Of a stretch of 64,000 bases of DNA, positions 51,588-59,766 are shown piece by piece. Each line of letters starts with the position of its first letter. Position 1 is the stretch's first letter. The notes below the pieces were generated by a model, which did no database searches, was not told where the DNA came from, and worked only from the letters and a program-made list of their open reading frames with translations. The stretch comes from an uncultured Eubacteriales bacterium (GTDB lineage Bacteria; Bacillota; Clostridia; Christensenellales; CAG-138). Position numbers and translations under genes: made by a program. Location of the stretch: positions 1-64,000 of the forward strand of contig CACXMS010000003.1 of NCBI GenBank assembly GCA_902768795.1. The letters run 5' to 3'.

Positions 51588-51616
51588 TTGCATTTATCAA
51601 CCGTATTCGCTATAAT
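51588..51616 (+). promoter_or_regulatory. Promoter for tRNA-Thr
   Basis: TTGCAT (51588-51593), 17-nt spacer, TATAAT (51611-51616), 11 nt before the mature tRNA 5' end. Confidence 0.88.
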
Positions 51617-51627
51617 AATCGGTGCGT

Positions 51628-51704
51628 GCTGATGTAGCTCAGTTGGTAGAGCGCGTCATTGGTAATGACGAGGTTCATGGGTCCGACTCCCATCATCAGC
51701 TCCA
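51628..51704 (+). tRNA. tRNA-Thr (anticodon GGT)
   Basis: Acceptor GCTGATG pairs with CATCAGC, the D-arm contains AGTTGGTAGA, and the anticodon stem CGTCA/TGACG surrounds TTGGTAA, giving anticodon GGT for ACC/ACT. The T-loop region is GTCCGACTC where GTTCRA is usual: TCCGACT. CCA is encoded at 51702-51704. The 3' end is duplicated at 52077-52103. Confidence 0.92.
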
Positions 51705-51706
51705 CG

Positions 51707-51736
51707 AAAAAACCACTCCATGCGGAGTGGTTTTTT
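51707..51736 (+). terminator. Terminator of tRNA-Thr
   Basis: A 13-bp stem AAAAAACCACTCC (51707-51719) with GGAGTGGTTTTTT (51724-51736) and a 4-nt loop. Confidence 0.88.
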
Positions 51737-52076
51737 TGTGCTGTAAATCAAAGGGAGTCAGCTGAGCGGCCGCCGAAAGCCGCAGTGCGGCCTTCGGCAG
51801 CGAAGTGGGTTTGCGGTTCTTTTTCGTCTGAAATCGGCGCGGAAACTTCTCTTTTTTGCTTGACAATTATGTCTTCATCTTGTAAAACACAAATAAAGCA
51901 TCGGAACTGTGGGACTTGGGCAATTGTAGCCCCGGTGACAGCAGATTTTCGGTGTTTTTTCTATGAAAAAACTTTCTGTCCGAGGCTGTATTTGAGAAAA
52001 GTCGGCAGCGAAGTGGTTTTGCGGCGAGGCGGCTTGCGATGCGCGGGCGTGAGCAAGCTTGCCGATCCGTCGCAAA
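51737..52076. other. Noncoding segment inside the att scar
   Basis: No ORF is convincing. It holds a 12-bp stem with one mismatch and a 3-nt loop (51772-51783 with 51787-51798) and a 22-bp direct repeat with one mismatch, CGGCAGCGAAGTGG(G/T)TTTGCGG, at 51795-51816 and 52003-52024. A promoter-like pair lies at 51860-51888. Confidence 0.5.
51860..51888 (+). promoter_or_regulatory. Orphan promoter-like sequence in the att scar
   Basis: A perfect TTGACA (51860-51865), 17-nt spacer, TAAAAC (51883-51888), with no ORF downstream before the terminator at 52103-52125. It could express a small RNA or be a relic. Confidence 0.4.
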
Positions 52077-52102
52077 CGACTCCCATCATCAGCTCCACGA
52101 AA

Positions 52103-52125
52103 AGCCCGGTGTTCCGGGCTTTTTT
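52103..52125 (+). terminator. Terminator after the duplicated tRNA end
   Basis: A 7-bp GC-rich stem AGCCCGG (52103-52109) with CCGGGCT (52114-52120), loop TGTT, then T5. Confidence 0.8.
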
Positions 52126-52239
52126 CGTATCATGTCCATTTTCTTGTCCAAAATTGCATTTTTAACGTAATAAATTTGGCGGGGCGCATTGCCCCGCCGC
52201 AGTGCTTTCAATTTTTTCTTTTTTCAGCAAATGATGTGC

Positions 52240-52272
52240 AAAAAACAGGGCCGCGGGCGGAGCCGCGGTCCC
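52240..52272 (-). terminator. Terminator of the tilS-hpt-ftsH-PHP operon
   Basis: On the minus strand a strong stem (52263-52272 with 52248-52256, one bulged base) is followed by a T-run (plus-strand A run 52240-52245), just after the PHP gene stop. Confidence 0.75.
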
Positions 52273-52278
52273 GGACTG

Positions 52279-53112
52279 TTAGCTGTTCATTCGAATCGTC
52301 AGCGTATCGAACGTACGGTCGAGATCGGCATTTTCCTTCCACGCGCTGCCGAGCGCCACGCCCGGACGGTTGTCGCCGTGGAAATCGCTGCCGCAGGTGA
52401 TCAGAAGACCGAGCTGATGGCCCAGCGATGCGAACATTTGCGTCTGCCGCGGCGAGGACGACGGATAGTATGCTTCAATCCCCATCAAGCCGAGATCGGT
52501 CAGCTCCCGAACCAGCGCGTGCGGGTTATCACGGATGTGGCACGGATGCGCGAGTACCGGAAGCCCGTCCGCAATATGGATCATGTCGATCACCTGCTTC
52601 GGTGTAAACCGCTGTTCTGCATAATACCCGACCTGCCCCGGACGCAGATACTTTGCAAACGCATCGCGCACGTCGGACGCAGCCTGCATTGCGACGAGCG
52701 CTTTTGCGATGTGCAGCTTGGTCGTGCGCTCGGGCGGACGGTCGATCCATTCCCCGACCGGATATCCGGCTTCCTTCAGCTTCCCGTAGATCGTGCGGTT
52801 CCGTTTTTCACGCCGCTGCCGCGCAATCTCAAGGCATTGGTTCAGCGTCGGGTTTTCGGGATCTATGTCCAGTCCGATGATGTGCAGTTCGTGCCGCCAC
52901 TCGTTGTCCATCTCCACCGCCGGAAGCACCGGCAGACCGATCCGCTTTCCGGCTTCAACCGCTTCGGCTACGCCGCCGATGTTGTCATGGTCGGTCAAAG
53001 CAAGCAGCCGAACGCCTTCTTTTGCCGCCGACGCGACAAGCTCGGTCGGCGTATACGTTCCGTCGGAAACAATGCTGTGCGAATGGAAGTCGAACTTTTT
53101 CTCCGCGCTCAT
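52279..53112 (-). CDS. PHP-domain phosphoesterase (RNase AM/YciV-like)
   Basis: This 277-residue metal-dependent phosphoesterase shows the PHP metal ligands in order: [11 protein letters not shown] (8-18), [10 protein letters not shown], a central HPCHIRDN and the late GSDFHGDNR. Homologues are 5'-3' exoribonucleases or 3',5'-nucleoside bisphosphate phosphatases. Its start overlaps the end of ftsH (ATGA at 53109-53112), placing it last in the tilS-hpt-ftsH operon. Substrate not determined by sequence. Confidence 0.88.
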   Translation of the reverse strand: MSAEKKFDFHSHSIVSDGTYTPTELVASAAKEGVRLLALTDHDNIGGVAEAVEAGKRIGLPVLPAVEMDNEWRHELHIIGLDIDPENPTLNQCLEIARQRREKRNRTIYGKLKEAGYPVGEWIDRPPERTTKLHIAKALVAMQAASDVRDAFAKYLRPGQVGYYAEQRFTPKQVIDMIHIADGLPVLAHPCHIRDNPHALVRELTDLGLMGIEAYYPSSSPRQTQMFASLGHQLGLLITCGSDFHGDNRPGVALGSAWKENADLDRTFDTLTIRMNS

Positions 53113-55154
53113 TGCTCCCGGCCGCCTTCGGCTTCAGTCGGCGTTTCAACAGGGCTCTGGACCGTTTCCTGCGATGTTTCTTCCTTTACCGTCTCTTCCG
53201 CGGTCGGTTTCTTTTGCATGACCTCGTCGGCATCCTGCCCGCGATACACGGCTTCAAACTGCTCGCCGGTCACGCGCTCATATTTGAGCAGCATTTCGGC
53301 AACCGCGGTCAGACGATCCCTGTGTTCGGAAATGATCGCTTCCGCGCGCTCGAACTGCTCCTCGAGAATGCGGCGCATCTCCACGTCGATCTTCGCCGCG
53401 AGCTCCTCGGAATAGTTCTTGCTGTGGCCCCAGTCCTTTGCAATAAAGACTTCGGTGTCGCCGCCGACGAACACGGGGCCGACCGCATCGGACATGCCGT
53501 ATTCCTCGACCATCTTACGGGCGATTTCGCTCGCCTGCTTCAAATCCTGGATCGCGCCGGTGGAAACGTCCGTAAACGCGACCTTTTCGGCAACACGGCC
53601 GCCCATCGTCATACAGATCCGGTCCAGCAGATGCGACTTCAGCGTATGATGCAGATCCTCGCTCGGCAGCATCATCGTATAACCGGCCGCCATACCGCGG
53701 GAAATGATCGAAACCTCATGCAGCTTGTCGCAATGCTCGAGTTCGATTGCAAGAATCGCGTGGCCGCTTTCGTGGAACGCGGTAATTCTGTTGTCCTCAG
53801 GCGTAACGACACGGCTCCTCTTTTCCGGGCCCATTTCAACGCGCGTGACCGCTTCTTCGAGATCGTGCTGTTCGATCCACTTGCGGTTCGCACGGGTCGC
53901 AAGGATCGCCGCTTCGTTCAGAACATTCTCGAGGTCCGCGCCGGTAAAGTACGGCGTGCGCCGCGCGAGCGTTTTCAGATCCACGTTCGGCGCGAATTTC
54001 TTGTTGCGCGCATGTACCTTCAGAATGTCCTCGCGGCCCTTCACGTCCGGATACCCGACCATGATTCTTCGGTCGAACCGACCGGGACGCAGCAAAGCGG
54101 GATCAAGAATGTCGGCACGGTTCGTCGCCGCGATGACAATGATGCCCTCGTTCGGCGCAAAACCGTCCATTTCGACCAGCAGCTGGTTCAGCGTCTGTTC
54201 GCGCTCGTCATGACCGCCGCCGAGACCCGCGCCGCGCTGACGGCCGACCGCATCGATCTCGTCGATAAACACGACCGCAGGCGCGCTGCGCTTGGCGGTA
54301 TTGAACAGATCGCGTACGCGCGAAGCGCCGACGCCGACGAACATCTCAACGAAGTCCGAACCGGAGATCGAGAAGAACGGCACCTTCGCCTCCCCCGCGA
54401 CCGCCTTTGCCATCAGCGTTTTGCCGGTGCCCGGTGGGCCGACGAGCAGTACGCCCTTCGGGATCCGCGCGCCCATCTCGCTGAAACGCTGCGGCGCGCG
54501 CATGAATTCGACGACTTCCTGCAGCTCTTCCTTTTCCTCCACAAGACCGGCCACGTCCTTGAACGTCACCTTATCGGTCGAGGAATCGAGCGTACGGGCG
54601 TTTGCCTTCGAGAAATTCATCATCTGCTGACCGCCGCCCTGCTGCCGCACGAAGAAGAAAACGATGAATCCGATCAGCAGAAACTCGATGATGTACGGGA
54701 GCAAAACCAGAAAGATCGGCGTTCCTTCCGGCAGCGCGCTGTTCATCACGAAACCGTAGTCGGACGGCAGGATCGAATCCTTCTCTTTTCCGGTTTTCTC
54801 GGCAGCGAGCGTACGCATGCTGTCGGTAAACGTCTCGTTGCTGAGGTACAGAACAAAGTCCGCTTTGTCGGGCAGAGCGGTCGCGTCCGCCTCGTTCGAA
54901 CGGTACATGCCGTAAAACGTGCCGCTGTCAAGCACTTCATGAACGGCCTTGATGTTGTCCTTCCGGTATGCTTCGGCAAACTCGTCAAAGTTGATTTCCT
55001 TGACCTTGCCCGAAGAGCAGCCGTTTGTGACCATGAAGATCATCATGCCGATGATCAGCGCCCAGATGAGAACGGAAATAATCCCCCGCATCCGAAGCAC
55101 CGGCCGCTTCTGGTTGTTGTTATTGTTGTTATTGTTATCTTGTTCCAATTGCAT
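53109..55154 (-). CDS. ftsH: ATP-dependent zinc metalloprotease FtsH with poly-Asn N-terminus
   Basis: This 681-residue membrane protease has two transmembrane helices (about 25-43 and 148-168), an AAA+ domain with Walker A GPPGTGKT (239-246), FIDEID and pore motif [13 protein letters not shown], and a protease domain with HESGH (461-465). The N-terminus contains eight consecutive asparagines encoded by AAC/AAT repeats. Start choice is unusual: GGAGG abuts the ATG directly, while TTG two codons later has a 6-nt spacing, so initiation may occur there. It quality-controls membrane proteins; hflK/hflC elsewhere in the window encode likely partners. Confidence 0.96.
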   Translation of the reverse strand: MQLEQDNNNNNNNNQKRPVLRMRGIISVLIWALIIGMMIFMVTNGCSSGKVKEINFDEFAEAYRKDNIKAVHEVLDSGTFYGMYRSNEADATALPDKADFVLYLSNETFTDSMRTLAAEKTGKEKDSILPSDYGFVMNSALPEGTPIFLVLLPYIIEFLLIGFIVFFFVRQQGGGQQMMNFSKANARTLDSSTDKVTFKDVAGLVEEKEELQEVVEFMRAPQRFSEMGARIPKGVLLVGPPGTGKTLMAKAVAGEAKVPFFSISGSDFVEMFVGVGASRVRDLFNTAKRSAPAVVFIDEIDAVGRQRGAGLGGGHDEREQTLNQLLVEMDGFAPNEGIIVIAATNRADILDPALLRPGRFDRRIMVGYPDVKGREDILKVHARNKKFAPNVDLKTLARRTPYFTGADLENVLNEAAILATRANRKWIEQHDLEEAVTRVEMGPEKRSRVVTPEDNRITAFHESGHAILAIELEHCDKLHEVSIISRGMAAGYTMMLPSEDLHHTLKSHLLDRICMTMGGRVAEKVAFTDVSTGAIQDLKQASEIARKMVEEYGMSDAVGPVFVGGDTEVFIAKDWGHSKNYSEELAAKIDVEMRRILEEQFERAEAIISEHRDRLTAVAEMLLKYERVTGEQFEAVYRGQDADEVMQKKPTAEETVKEETSQETVQSPVETPTEAEGGREQ

Positions 55155-55186
55155 CCTCCGTCCCGCGCCCCACGGGATTCTCTATG

Positions 55187-55744
55187 TTAATTTGCGTAAA
55201 CCTCGGGCTTCAATACGCCGATATACGGCAGATTGCGGTAAATGCCCTTATAGTCGAGCCCGAATCCGACTACGAATTCGTTCGGAACCGTAAATCCGCA
55301 GTAATCCGGCGTGATGTCCACCTCCCTGCGGCTCGGTTTATCCAGCAGGCAGGCGATTTTGACTGATTCCGGCTTCCGTTCCTTCAGCATCTTGACCAGA
55401 TAGGTCAGCGTATAGCCGCTGTCCATGATATCCTCGACGATCAGAACATGCTTGCCCGTGATGCTTGTGTCGCAATCCTTTGTGATCTTGACGATGCCGC
55501 TCGTCTTCTGCGCGTCGCCGTAGCTCGAAATGCCCATGAAGTCCATCTTCATGTGTACCGTAATCGCGCGGCACAGATCCGCGAAAAAGATGCTCGCGCC
55601 CTTCAGCACGCAGATCACAACGATCTCCTGTCCGTCGTAATCTTTCGAGATTTGCTCCCCGAGTTCTCTGACGCGCTTTGCAATCTCTTCTTCAGAAACG
55701 AGAACCTTCTCGATTCCCTGCGCCATAAAGTCTTTCCCCCACAT
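55187..55744 (-). CDS. hpt: Hypoxanthine phosphoribosyltransferase
   Basis: This purine-salvage enzyme converts hypoxanthine or guanine and PRPP to IMP or GMP. The PRPP motif [14 protein letters not shown] is intact, as are the [13 protein letters not shown] substrate loop and SSYGD. ATG 55744 (185 residues) has GAGGAGG nine bases upstream. An in-frame ATG six codons later (MAQGIEK) would give the usual 179 residues. The 5' end overlaps tilS by about 50 bp, the standard tilS-hpt-ftsH arrangement. Confidence 0.94.
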   Translation of the reverse strand: MWGKDFMAQGIEKVLVSEEEIAKRVRELGEQISKDYDGQEIVVICVLKGASIFFADLCRAITVHMKMDFMGISSYGDAQKTSGIVKITKDCDTSITGKHVLIVEDIMDSGYTLTYLVKMLKERKPESVKIACLLDKPSRREVDITPDYCGFTVPNEFVVGFGLDYKGIYRNLPYIGVLKPEVYAN

Positions 55745-57056
55745 ACGCCTGATCCTCCTCAAAATTGATTTTCAAAATATGCTCTGTCCCGGCGCATACG
55801 CGCGCCCGTTCATCGATCGTATATCCCAAAACGGCAAGAATGCCGTTTTCGTCCGCAAGAACCGGACCGCCGCGAAAAAAGCGCGGCACTTTCCGGTCGG
55901 TAAAATAATCGCTGAGCAGCTTGCTGCCGCCGAGCCCGAACGGGCGGAACCGATCGCCTTCCCGCGGGGAACGAACCGACAGCGTCCCGCGCACGGCGTC
56001 CGCGTTGAGATACACGGTCTCGGAGTCGCACGGAAACAACGCCTCCGGCACAATCTGTGAAGAAACCGTTCCGCCCGGCACGCGAACCGATCCGCCGATC
56101 GGAAGCTCCTCCGCGTACGGCTCCGATCCGATGCGTCCGACAAGCAGCCGTTTTGCCGACGTCCATGCCGTAAAGCCGAATTTCAGGTCGCGCCGCGTTC
56201 CCGTCTGCGCCGTCAGCAGCGAATCGAGCGTCTCCAGATCGCTGCGCTCATACGTCGCATAAGGCAGATATCGCTTCAGAACGCGCATCCGGATCGGGGC
56301 GTCCATCGCCGCAAGCTCTTCCCTCGTCGGATCGCTTTGAAAAGCGCGCTCCGCAACGCCGTCCAGCCAATCCGCATCGGCTGCGACAAGCGAAGCGGCT
56401 TTGGCCAGCGCTTCGGAAACATTCGGACGAATCGCTTCCAATGCCGGCAGGATCCCATGCCGGATCCGATTGCGAAGCGCATCGGTCTGCTCGTTCGTCG
56501 AATCCTCGCAGTACGGCTCGCCGCGCTCCGCAAGATACGCCAGAAGGTCGGATTTCGGAACGGAAAGGAACGGGCGGATCAGATCCCCGCTGCGCTCCCG
56601 CATTCCGGCAAGGCCGTCCGTTCCGCAGCCGCGCAGCAAATGCAGCAGCAGCGTTTCGGCCTGATCGTCCCGATGGTGCGCCGTCGCCAAAAACCGCAGT
56701 CCGCGCGCGCTTTTTTCGGCGTTCAAAAACGCGTAACGCGCGGTTCGCGCAGCCGTTTCCAGCGACACGCCTTTTTCGGACGCCAGCGCGGGAACATCCG
56801 CAAAGCCCTCCGCATACGGCACCGCGAGCCGCTCGCACAAAGCGCGGCAAAATGCGGCGTCACGGTCGGCTTCCGCTCCGCGAATTCCGTGGTTCAGATG
56901 CGCTGCGGCGATCGGGCCGATTTTTCCCGCGCTTTGCAGCCGTTTCATTTCCAAAAGCAGCGCCACGGAATCCGCGCCGCCGGAAAGTGCGATCAGAATG
57001 CCGTCCTCTGAGGAAACGCCGCAGCGAAGCAAAACGTCTTCCCGCAATACCAACAT
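55692..57056 (-). CDS. tilS: tRNA(Ile)-lysidine synthetase
   Basis: This 454-residue enzyme modifies C34 of tRNA-Ile(CAU) to lysidine so that it reads AUA. The PP-loop SGGADS is at residues 25-30, with [31 protein letters not shown] and NRIRHGILP, all diagnostic; the C-terminal domain ends after the [11 protein letters not shown] segment. ATG 57056 has GGAG nine bases upstream; a TTG three codons earlier is disfavoured. First gene of tilS-hpt-ftsH-PHP. Confidence 0.94.
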   Translation of the reverse strand: MLVLREDVLLRCGVSSEDGILIALSGGADSVALLLEMKRLQSAGKIGPIAAAHLNHGIRGAEADRDAAFCRALCERLAVPYAEGFADVPALASEKGVSLETAARTARYAFLNAEKSARGLRFLATAHHRDDQAETLLLHLLRGCGTDGLAGMRERSGDLIRPFLSVPKSDLLAYLAERGEPYCEDSTNEQTDALRNRIRHGILPALEAIRPNVSEALAKAASLVAADADWLDGVAERAFQSDPTREELAAMDAPIRMRVLKRYLPYATYERSDLETLDSLLTAQTGTRRDLKFGFTAWTSAKRLLVGRIGSEPYAEELPIGGSVRVPGGTVSSQIVPEALFPCDSETVYLNADAVRGTLSVRSPREGDRFRPFGLGGSKLLSDYFTDRKVPRFFRGGPVLADENGILAVLGYTIDERARVCAGTEHILKINFEEDQAYVGERLYGAGNREGSRF

Positions 57057-57085
57057 GAAAAACAACTCCGGATACAGATATTTTT

Positions 57086-57114
57086 ATGATACCCTTATTT
57101 TGCGCTTTTTGCAA
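57086..57114 (-). promoter_or_regulatory. Promoter of the tilS-hpt-ftsH-PHP operon
   Basis: On the minus strand TTGCAA (57109-57114), 17-nt spacer, TATCAT (57086-57091), about 30 nt from the tilS start. Confidence 0.7.
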
Positions 57115-57187
57115 GGGCAAAATGAAAAAACCGTATGGCTTTTATGAAAACAAATGTCGATTCCGCGCCAACCTTGCCGCATTCCGT

Positions 57188-58135
57188 TCAGGATACGACA
57201 TGAATCGGCGAACCATTCAGAAATGCCGCAAGGTTCGCCGCCGAAACGTCGATCAGCTTCTGGCGCGTCAAGACCGGCGACCATGCGTAATGCGACGTCA
57301 GAAAACAGTTCGGCGCGTCAAGAAGCGGATTTGATTTTGCGATCGGTTCGGTCGAAACCACATCGGCGGCAAACGCGGAAAGCTTGCCGCTTCGCAGCGC
57401 TTCCGCCACATCGGACTCGTTCACGAGACTGCCGCGCGCCGTGTTGATCAGAATCGCCCCATCCTTCATCTGTCCGATCGTTTCGCGCCGGATCATGCCG
57501 ACCGTGTCCGCGGTCGCCGGACAGTGCAGCGACAGCACGTCCGATTGCGAAAGCACCTCCGAAAAGGACAGCCGCTCGCCGCAAAACGCTGCGTTTTCGC
57601 TGCGGCTGTATCCGATCACGCGCATGCCGAGCGCCTGCGCGATCTTTGCCGTCCGACAGCCGATTCGCCCCGTTCCGATCACGCCGAACGTCATGCCGTC
57701 CAGCAGAATCGGCGCTTTGTCCCAATAGCAGAAATCCGGCGACGCCGTCCACTGTCCCTGATGTACGAGGCGGTCGATCCGGTATGCGCGCTGCGTCAGA
57801 TCGAGCAGCATTGCGATCGCAAGCTGCGCCACGGCCTCGGTGCTGTACGCCGGAACGTTGCAGACCGTGATGCCGCGCTCGCGCGCCGCCGCAAGATCGA
57901 TATTATCGTATCCGGTCGCCAGCTCGCCGATAAATTTCAGCTGCCGGGCGGTCCGAAGCACCTCGCGCGTCATGCGAACCTTGTTGACAAACACCGCGTC
58001 CGCGCCGCGCAGCCGCTGCGCGACCATGGACGGATGCGTCCGATCATACACGGATACGGTGCCGAGCTTTTTCAGCGGCGACCAGTCGAGATCGCCGGGA
58101 TTGACGCTGAAGCCGTCCAAAACTACAATCTGCAT
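57188..58135 (-). CDS. D-isomer 2-hydroxyacid dehydrogenase (hydroxypyruvate reductase-like)
   Basis: This 315-residue NAD(P)-dependent oxidoreductase has the nucleotide-binding motif GVIGTGRIGCRTAKIAQ near 145-160. The catalytic triad is in context: Arg in INTARGSLV, Glu in DVVSTEP, and His in LTSHYAW. The substrate loop is ELATGYDNIDLAAARERGI. Close relatives reduce hydroxypyruvate or glyoxylate, but the exact acid is uncertain. It is monocistronic with its own promoter and GGAGGG SD. Confidence 0.9.
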   Translation of the reverse strand: MQIVVLDGFSVNPGDLDWSPLKKLGTVSVYDRTHPSMVAQRLRGADAVFVNKVRMTREVLRTARQLKFIGELATGYDNIDLAAARERGITVCNVPAYSTEAVAQLAIAMLLDLTQRAYRIDRLVHQGQWTASPDFCYWDKAPILLDGMTFGVIGTGRIGCRTAKIAQALGMRVIGYSRSENAAFCGERLSFSEVLSQSDVLSLHCPATADTVGMIRRETIGQMKDGAILINTARGSLVNESDVAEALRSGKLSAFAADVVSTEPIAKSNPLLDAPNCFLTSHYAWSPVLTRQKLIDVSAANLAAFLNGSPIHVVS

Positions 58136-58158
58136 AACAACCCTCCCTTTCCAATTTT

Positions 58159-58187
58159 ATTATATCCCGCATTCGGTGCGGCGGCAA
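58159..58187 (-). promoter_or_regulatory. Promoter for the 2-hydroxyacid dehydrogenase
   Basis: On the minus strand TTGCCG (58182-58187), 17-nt spacer, TATAAT (58159-58164). Confidence 0.75.
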
Positions 58188-58276
58188 GGAAACAAATCGT
58201 TAACGTATCTTCTGTTCCTCTGCAAAAAGCGATCCGACTGCGGCCGCGCGCCGTGTAGAAATTCGGTAAAAACAGC

Positions 58277-58305
58277 TTGACAAACAGAGGGATTCGATTG
58301 ATAAT
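58277..58305 (+). promoter_or_regulatory. Promoter for glyS
   Basis: TTGACA (58277-58282), 17-nt spacer, GATAAT (58300-58305), 30 nt before the ATG. The short leader excludes a T-box riboswitch. Confidence 0.85.
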
Positions 58306-58335
58306 AAACCGATAGGAAAAACGGAGGACGATACG

Positions 58336-59724
58336 ATGGAATATTCGATGGATAAGATCGTCGCGCTCTGCAAAGGCCGCGGCTTTATTTTCGCCGGCAG
58401 CGAGATCTACGGCGGGCTCAGCAATACCTGGGATTACGGCCCCTTAGGCGTGGAGCTGAAAAACAACGTCAAAAAAGCGTGGTGGAGAAAATTCGTGCAG
58501 GAAAGCCCGTACAACGTCGGTCTCGACGCGGCGATCCTGATGAATTCGGAAACGTGGAAGGCATCCGGGCATCTCGGCGGTTTTGCAGACCCCCTGATGG
58601 ACTGCCGCGAATGCAAGGAACGGTTCCGTGCGGACAAGCTGATCGAGGACTGGTGCGCCGAAAACGCGTTCACACTCGAAAAGCCGATCGACGCATTCAC
58701 GCAGCCCGAGATGAAAGCGTTCATCGAGGAGCATCAGATCCCCTGCCCCACCTGCGGCAAGCATAACTTCACGGACATCCGGCAGTTCAACCTGATGTTC
58801 AAGACGTTCCAGGGCGTCACGGAGGACGCAAAGAACACCGTGTATCTGCGTCCCGAAACGGCGCAGGGCATCTTTGTCAACTTTGCAAACGTCCAGCGCA
58901 CGACGCGCAAAAAGCTCCCGTTCGGCATCGGACAGATCGGCAAATCGTTCCGCAACGAGATCACGCCGGGCAACTTCATCTTCCGCGTCCGCGAATTTGA
59001 GCAGATGGAGCTTGAGTTCTTCTGCGAGCCCGGCACCGACCTCGAATGGTTCGATTACTGGCGCTCGTACTGCAAAAACTTCCTGCTCTCGATCGGCATC
59101 AAAGAGGAGAACCTCCGCACGCGCGACCACGATCCCGAGGAACTGGTGTTCTACTCCAAGGCGACGACGGACTTTGAATTTCTGTTCCCGTTCGGCTGGG
59201 GCGAGCTCTGGGGCGTTGCGGACCGTACCGACTACGATCTGACGCAGCATCAGAACGCCTCCGGCAAGGATCTGACCTACTACAACCCGGAACGCAACGA
59301 ACGGTACATCCCCTACGTCATCGAGCCGTCGCTCGGCGTCGAGCGCACGGTGCTCGCGGTTCTCTGCAACGCATACGACGAGCAGACGCTCGAAAACAAC
59401 GACGTCCGCACGGTTCTCCACCTGCATCCGGCGCTGGCGCCGTTCAAGGCCGCCGTGCTGCCGCTCTCGAAGAAGCTCTCCGAAGGCGCCGCCGAGGTTT
59501 ACCGTATGCTGTCGAAGCATTTCATGGTCGACTTCGACGAAACCGGCTCAATCGGCAAGCGGTATCGCCGCGAGGATGAGATCGGCACGCCGCTGTGCGT
59601 CACCTATGATTTTGACTCCGTCAACGACGGCTGCGTCACCGTGCGCGACCGCGATACGATGGAACAGGTGCGGATCCCGATCACGGATCTGAAAGCATAC
59701 ATCGAAGCGCGCCTCGATTTCTGA
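58336..59724 (+). CDS. glyS: Glycyl-tRNA synthetase, single-chain alpha2 type
   Basis: This 462-residue class II synthetase charges tRNA-Gly. Motif 1 surrounds [13 protein letters not shown]; the zinc-site cysteines are CRECKERF and CPTCGKHNF; motif 2 is IGKSFRNEI, and motif 3 lies in [14 protein letters not shown]. The C-terminal anticodon-binding domain begins at about 365 ([13 protein letters not shown]). This is the archaeal/eukaryal-like homodimeric form, not the GlyQ/GlyS alpha2beta2 form. GGAGG lies seven bases before the ATG. Monocistronic. Confidence 0.96.
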   Translation: MEYSMDKIVALCKGRGFIFAGSEIYGGLSNTWDYGPLGVELKNNVKKAWWRKFVQESPYNVGLDAAILMNSETWKASGHLGGFADPLMDCRECKERFRADKLIEDWCAENAFTLEKPIDAFTQPEMKAFIEEHQIPCPTCGKHNFTDIRQFNLMFKTFQGVTEDAKNTVYLRPETAQGIFVNFANVQRTTRKKLPFGIGQIGKSFRNEITPGNFIFRVREFEQMELEFFCEPGTDLEWFDYWRSYCKNFLLSIGIKEENLRTRDHDPEELVFYSKATTDFEFLFPFGWGELWGVADRTDYDLTQHQNASGKDLTYYNPERNERYIPYVIEPSLGVERTVLAVLCNAYDEQTLENNDVRTVLHLHPALAPFKAAVLPLSKKLSEGAAEVYRMLSKHFMVDFDETGSIGKRYRREDEIGTPLCVTYDFDSVNDGCVTVRDRDTMEQVRIPITDLKAYIEARLDF

Positions 59725-59732
59725 CCCGAACC

Positions 59733-59758
59733 GCCTCCCGGATTCCGGGAGGCATTTT
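59733..59758 (+). terminator. Terminator of glyS
   Basis: A 9-bp GC-rich stem (59733-59741 with 59745-59753) with a 3-nt loop and a short ATTTT tail. It lies directly before recD2; GGAGG within it may double as the recD2 SD. Confidence 0.65.
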
Positions 59759-59766
59759 ACCTTTTT

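Larger units (their letters stand above)
51684..52103 (+). repeat. tRNA 3'-end duplication, probable att scar
   Basis: A 27-bp direct repeat of the tRNA-Thr 3' end plus trailer lies at 51684-51710 and 52077-52103. Only about 366 bp of noncoding DNA lie between. No integrase remains, so this resembles attL/attR left after loss of an integrated element. Confidence 0.75.

Noticed and set aside
53022-55190. A 722-codon plus-strand frame
   Set aside because: Antisense to ftsH; Arg/His-rich, no signal, no motif, no RBS.
58306-58335. T-box riboswitch before glyS
   Set aside because: The promoter lies only 30 nt upstream of the start codon, leaving no space for a T-box.
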